A stretch of DNA of 42,583 bases from Aphanocapsa lilacina HA4352-LM1. GTDB lineage: Bacteria; Cyanobacteriota; Cyanobacteriia; Gloeobacterales; Gloeobacteraceae. A program made the position numbers and the translations under genes. This document shows positions 41,253 through 42,583 of the stretch, piece after piece. The notes beneath the pieces were generated by a model. It saw nothing but the letters and a program-made list of their open reading frames with translations, was not told the DNA's origin and made no database searches. How positions within the stretch are numbered: position 1 is the stretch's first letter; every line of letters begins with the position of its first letter. The stretch covers positions 1 to 42,583 of the forward strand of contig JAHHGR010000040.1 in the NCBI GenBank assembly GCA_019359725.1. Direction: 5' to 3'.

Positions 41253-42413
41253 ATGCTCATTAAGCGCGTGTTCATTGCTGCTGTTGTTGGTGTTGTTGTA
41301 GTTGGTGCACTGCTGTGGCATCGTTTGGTGCCGGCCGTTGCGCAGCCTGCCGTAGGGGATGTTCTGGTCTCTGATCTCGACGTCGATTTGATTGATCCCG
41401 AGTTCGACCAGGCTTTTGATCGCTTTACCTGGGTCGACAATCAGGGAAAAGTCTGGATCGGCAAAGTCGATCCCAAGACCGGCAACTTTACCCCACCTTC
41501 CGGCCAGAGTGTTCTGATCGACACGGGAGCCGCACCGACCGAACGGGTCGGCAATGGTCCGGAGTGGATTTACACCAGCTTCGGTGCCCAGATTGTCTAC
41601 ACCAGATACAAAGGGGGCCGTCTGGCCCTCGCCCGCGCCCGCTTCGATAACGGCAAATGGACCACCGGTCTGCTGGAGGCCGGCAGTGGCCGTTATGCTC
41701 CTGTAGGCAGCCTCGACGAGGGCGACGAGCAGCCCAGGATTGGTTATGTCGGACGCAACGAAGAGCGCAAACTGGTGACGTTTTGGCGCCACCTGGACAA
41801 CCCGGACAGCGAAGCAGAAGTGCCCGGTTCAGAGCCGCCCGGTGGACGCTGGGTAGAAGGAATGCGCTCGCTCGTGCTTACCCAAAAAGTGGGCACCGGC
41901 CGGCAGGGATTCCTTTACAACGTCGATACCCAGATTCTGGAGCAACTCACTTTCGATGCGGGCATCAAAAAAACGATCATCATGTGGAGAGCCCCCGAGT
42001 ACAACAACGAATATCTGTTTTTTGTGCTCATTAATGAGACCAACATCGGGATCTACCGCAAGACCAACGGTACCTGGAAGAAGATCTATACCGTCGATCC
42101 TCCGTCTAGAGGCGAGTACCTCTGGTCACCGGAGGTATTTGTTCACAACGGCAAATCCTATATTTTTATGGTCACCTCCACCAGCCGGGATCAAAAAAGC
42201 AAAACGATCCCCACCGACATCTGGCTTGCCGGCATCGACTCGACGTCTCCTTTCTATCGCCGGATTAGCGACACCACCGAACGGGTGCGCAAAGATCCCG
42301 AAGTCTACATCACCGAACTGGGACCGTTTGTGTACTTTTTGGATTACATCGAGTCCCAAAGCCAGGCCACGGCCATCTACCGTGCGGATACCGGCCTCGG
42401 TCCGGCCAATTAG
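41253..42413 (+). CDS. Exported protein, probably beta-rich (propeller-like), unknown function
   Basis: 386 residues. The N-terminal hydrophobic helix (about 7-25, FIAAVVGVVVVGALLWH) with VAQPA at about 29-33 looks like a signal peptide or anchor. The rest is rich in Tyr, Trp and Gly and runs as repeated short strands, for example FTWVDNQGKVWIGKVD, PEWIYTSFGAQIVYTRYKGG and SPEVFVHNGKSYIFMVTS. That suggests a beta-propeller binding or glycan-acting fold, but I see no catalytic signature. The gene has a lower GC feel than its neighbours and follows an AT-rich upstream region, which may indicate transfer. The ATG at 41253 has GCGAGAGG upstream. The 170 bases after the stop to the window end show no gene. 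Confidence 0.7.
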   Translation: MLIKRVFIAAVVGVVVVGALLWHRLVPAVAQPAVGDVLVSDLDVDLIDPEFDQAFDRFTWVDNQGKVWIGKVDPKTGNFTPPSGQSVLIDTGAAPTERVGNGPEWIYTSFGAQIVYTRYKGGRLALARARFDNGKWTTGLLEAGSGRYAPVGSLDEGDEQPRIGYVGRNEERKLVTFWRHLDNPDSEAEVPGSEPPGGRWVEGMRSLVLTQKVGTGRQGFLYNVDTQILEQLTFDAGIKKTIIMWRAPEYNNEYLFFVLINETNIGIYRKTNGTWKKIYTVDPPSRGEYLWSPEVFVHNGKSYIFMVTSTSRDQKSKTIPTDIWLAGIDSTSPFYRRISDTTERVRKDPEVYITELGPFVYFLDYIESQSQATAIYRADTGLGPAN

Positions 42414-42583
42414 GCGCTTAGACTTTGTGGATGAGCTGCCAGCCGACTACGATCAAAATCAGAAGTGTTGAATCAGTGAACGCTTGCACACAGTTCGAGG
42501 GGCCAGACCCTGCGCCTCCAGCTGCCCAGCAATTTTCCCAGCCAATGCACATAACTGACTTCCTGACACATACAACATTGCAA

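Overview
The window is chromosomal DNA from an oxygenic cyanobacterium. It carries the end of psbA followed by psbD and psbC, two cytochrome c550 (PsbV) type genes, plastocyanin, and many small proteins of cyanobacterial type. High GC, a psbA-psbD-psbC cluster, and cytochrome c550 proteins with lipoprotein signal peptides point to the genus Gloeobacter, the thylakoid-less lineage whose photosynthetic chain sits in the cytoplasmic membrane. That genus call is inference from gene content; no database was searched.

Layout. 1-2790: psbA (3' end), psbD and psbC, closed by a terminator. 2845-4454 (minus): a glycine-rich RRM protein and a DEAD-box RNA helicase, separated by a strong hairpin. 4636-6135: small membrane proteins, a YwqG-like protein and tRNA-Lys. 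6145-9411: an MsbA-type ABC exporter, an exported M23 peptidase-like protein with one catalytic His replaced, and two small proteins. 9478-12495: a palindromic -10 element, tRNA-Ile(CAU), a FUN14-like protein, a degenerate metallo-beta-lactamase-fold protein, an alpha/beta hydrolase and a DUF2993 protein. 12500-16796 (minus): gatB with an acidic tail, petE and its terminator, pyrH, a 66-residue protein, psbV and a psbV2-like gene. 16856-20092: an MscS-like membrane protein, a HAD hydrolase, a heme-dependent N-demethylase family protein and a Uma2 protein. 20089-26160 (minus): alaS, a second gene made only of the AlaS beta-barrel, editing and C-Ala regions, an APC transporter and a GNAT protein. 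26247-32740: a WecA/TagO-type transferase, an orphan substrate-binding lipoprotein, a 52-residue membrane protein, an SDR, L-serine dehydratase and a gamma-glutamyltransferase. 32782-42413: a TPR protein, Ada, a second Uma2 protein, a secreted Cys-containing protein, an EcsC-like protein, a UvrD-type helicase coupled to a PD-(D/E)XK-like protein that has lost its catalytic residues, and a secreted protein of unknown function in a locally AT-rich stretch.

Three ideas deserve most attention. First, photosystem II in this organism appears remodelled on its periplasmic face: a long CP43 lumenal loop, two lipid-anchored c550 proteins, and one of them with Cys in place of the distal heme His. Second, a stand-alone tRNA-Ala editing factor that keeps the C-Ala domain sits next to full-length alaS. 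Third, a helicase and an Fe-S pseudo-nuclease overlap by an ATGA. No CRISPR array, insertion sequence, prophage or rRNA was seen. Intergenic stretches are all under about 300 bases if the starts given here are right.
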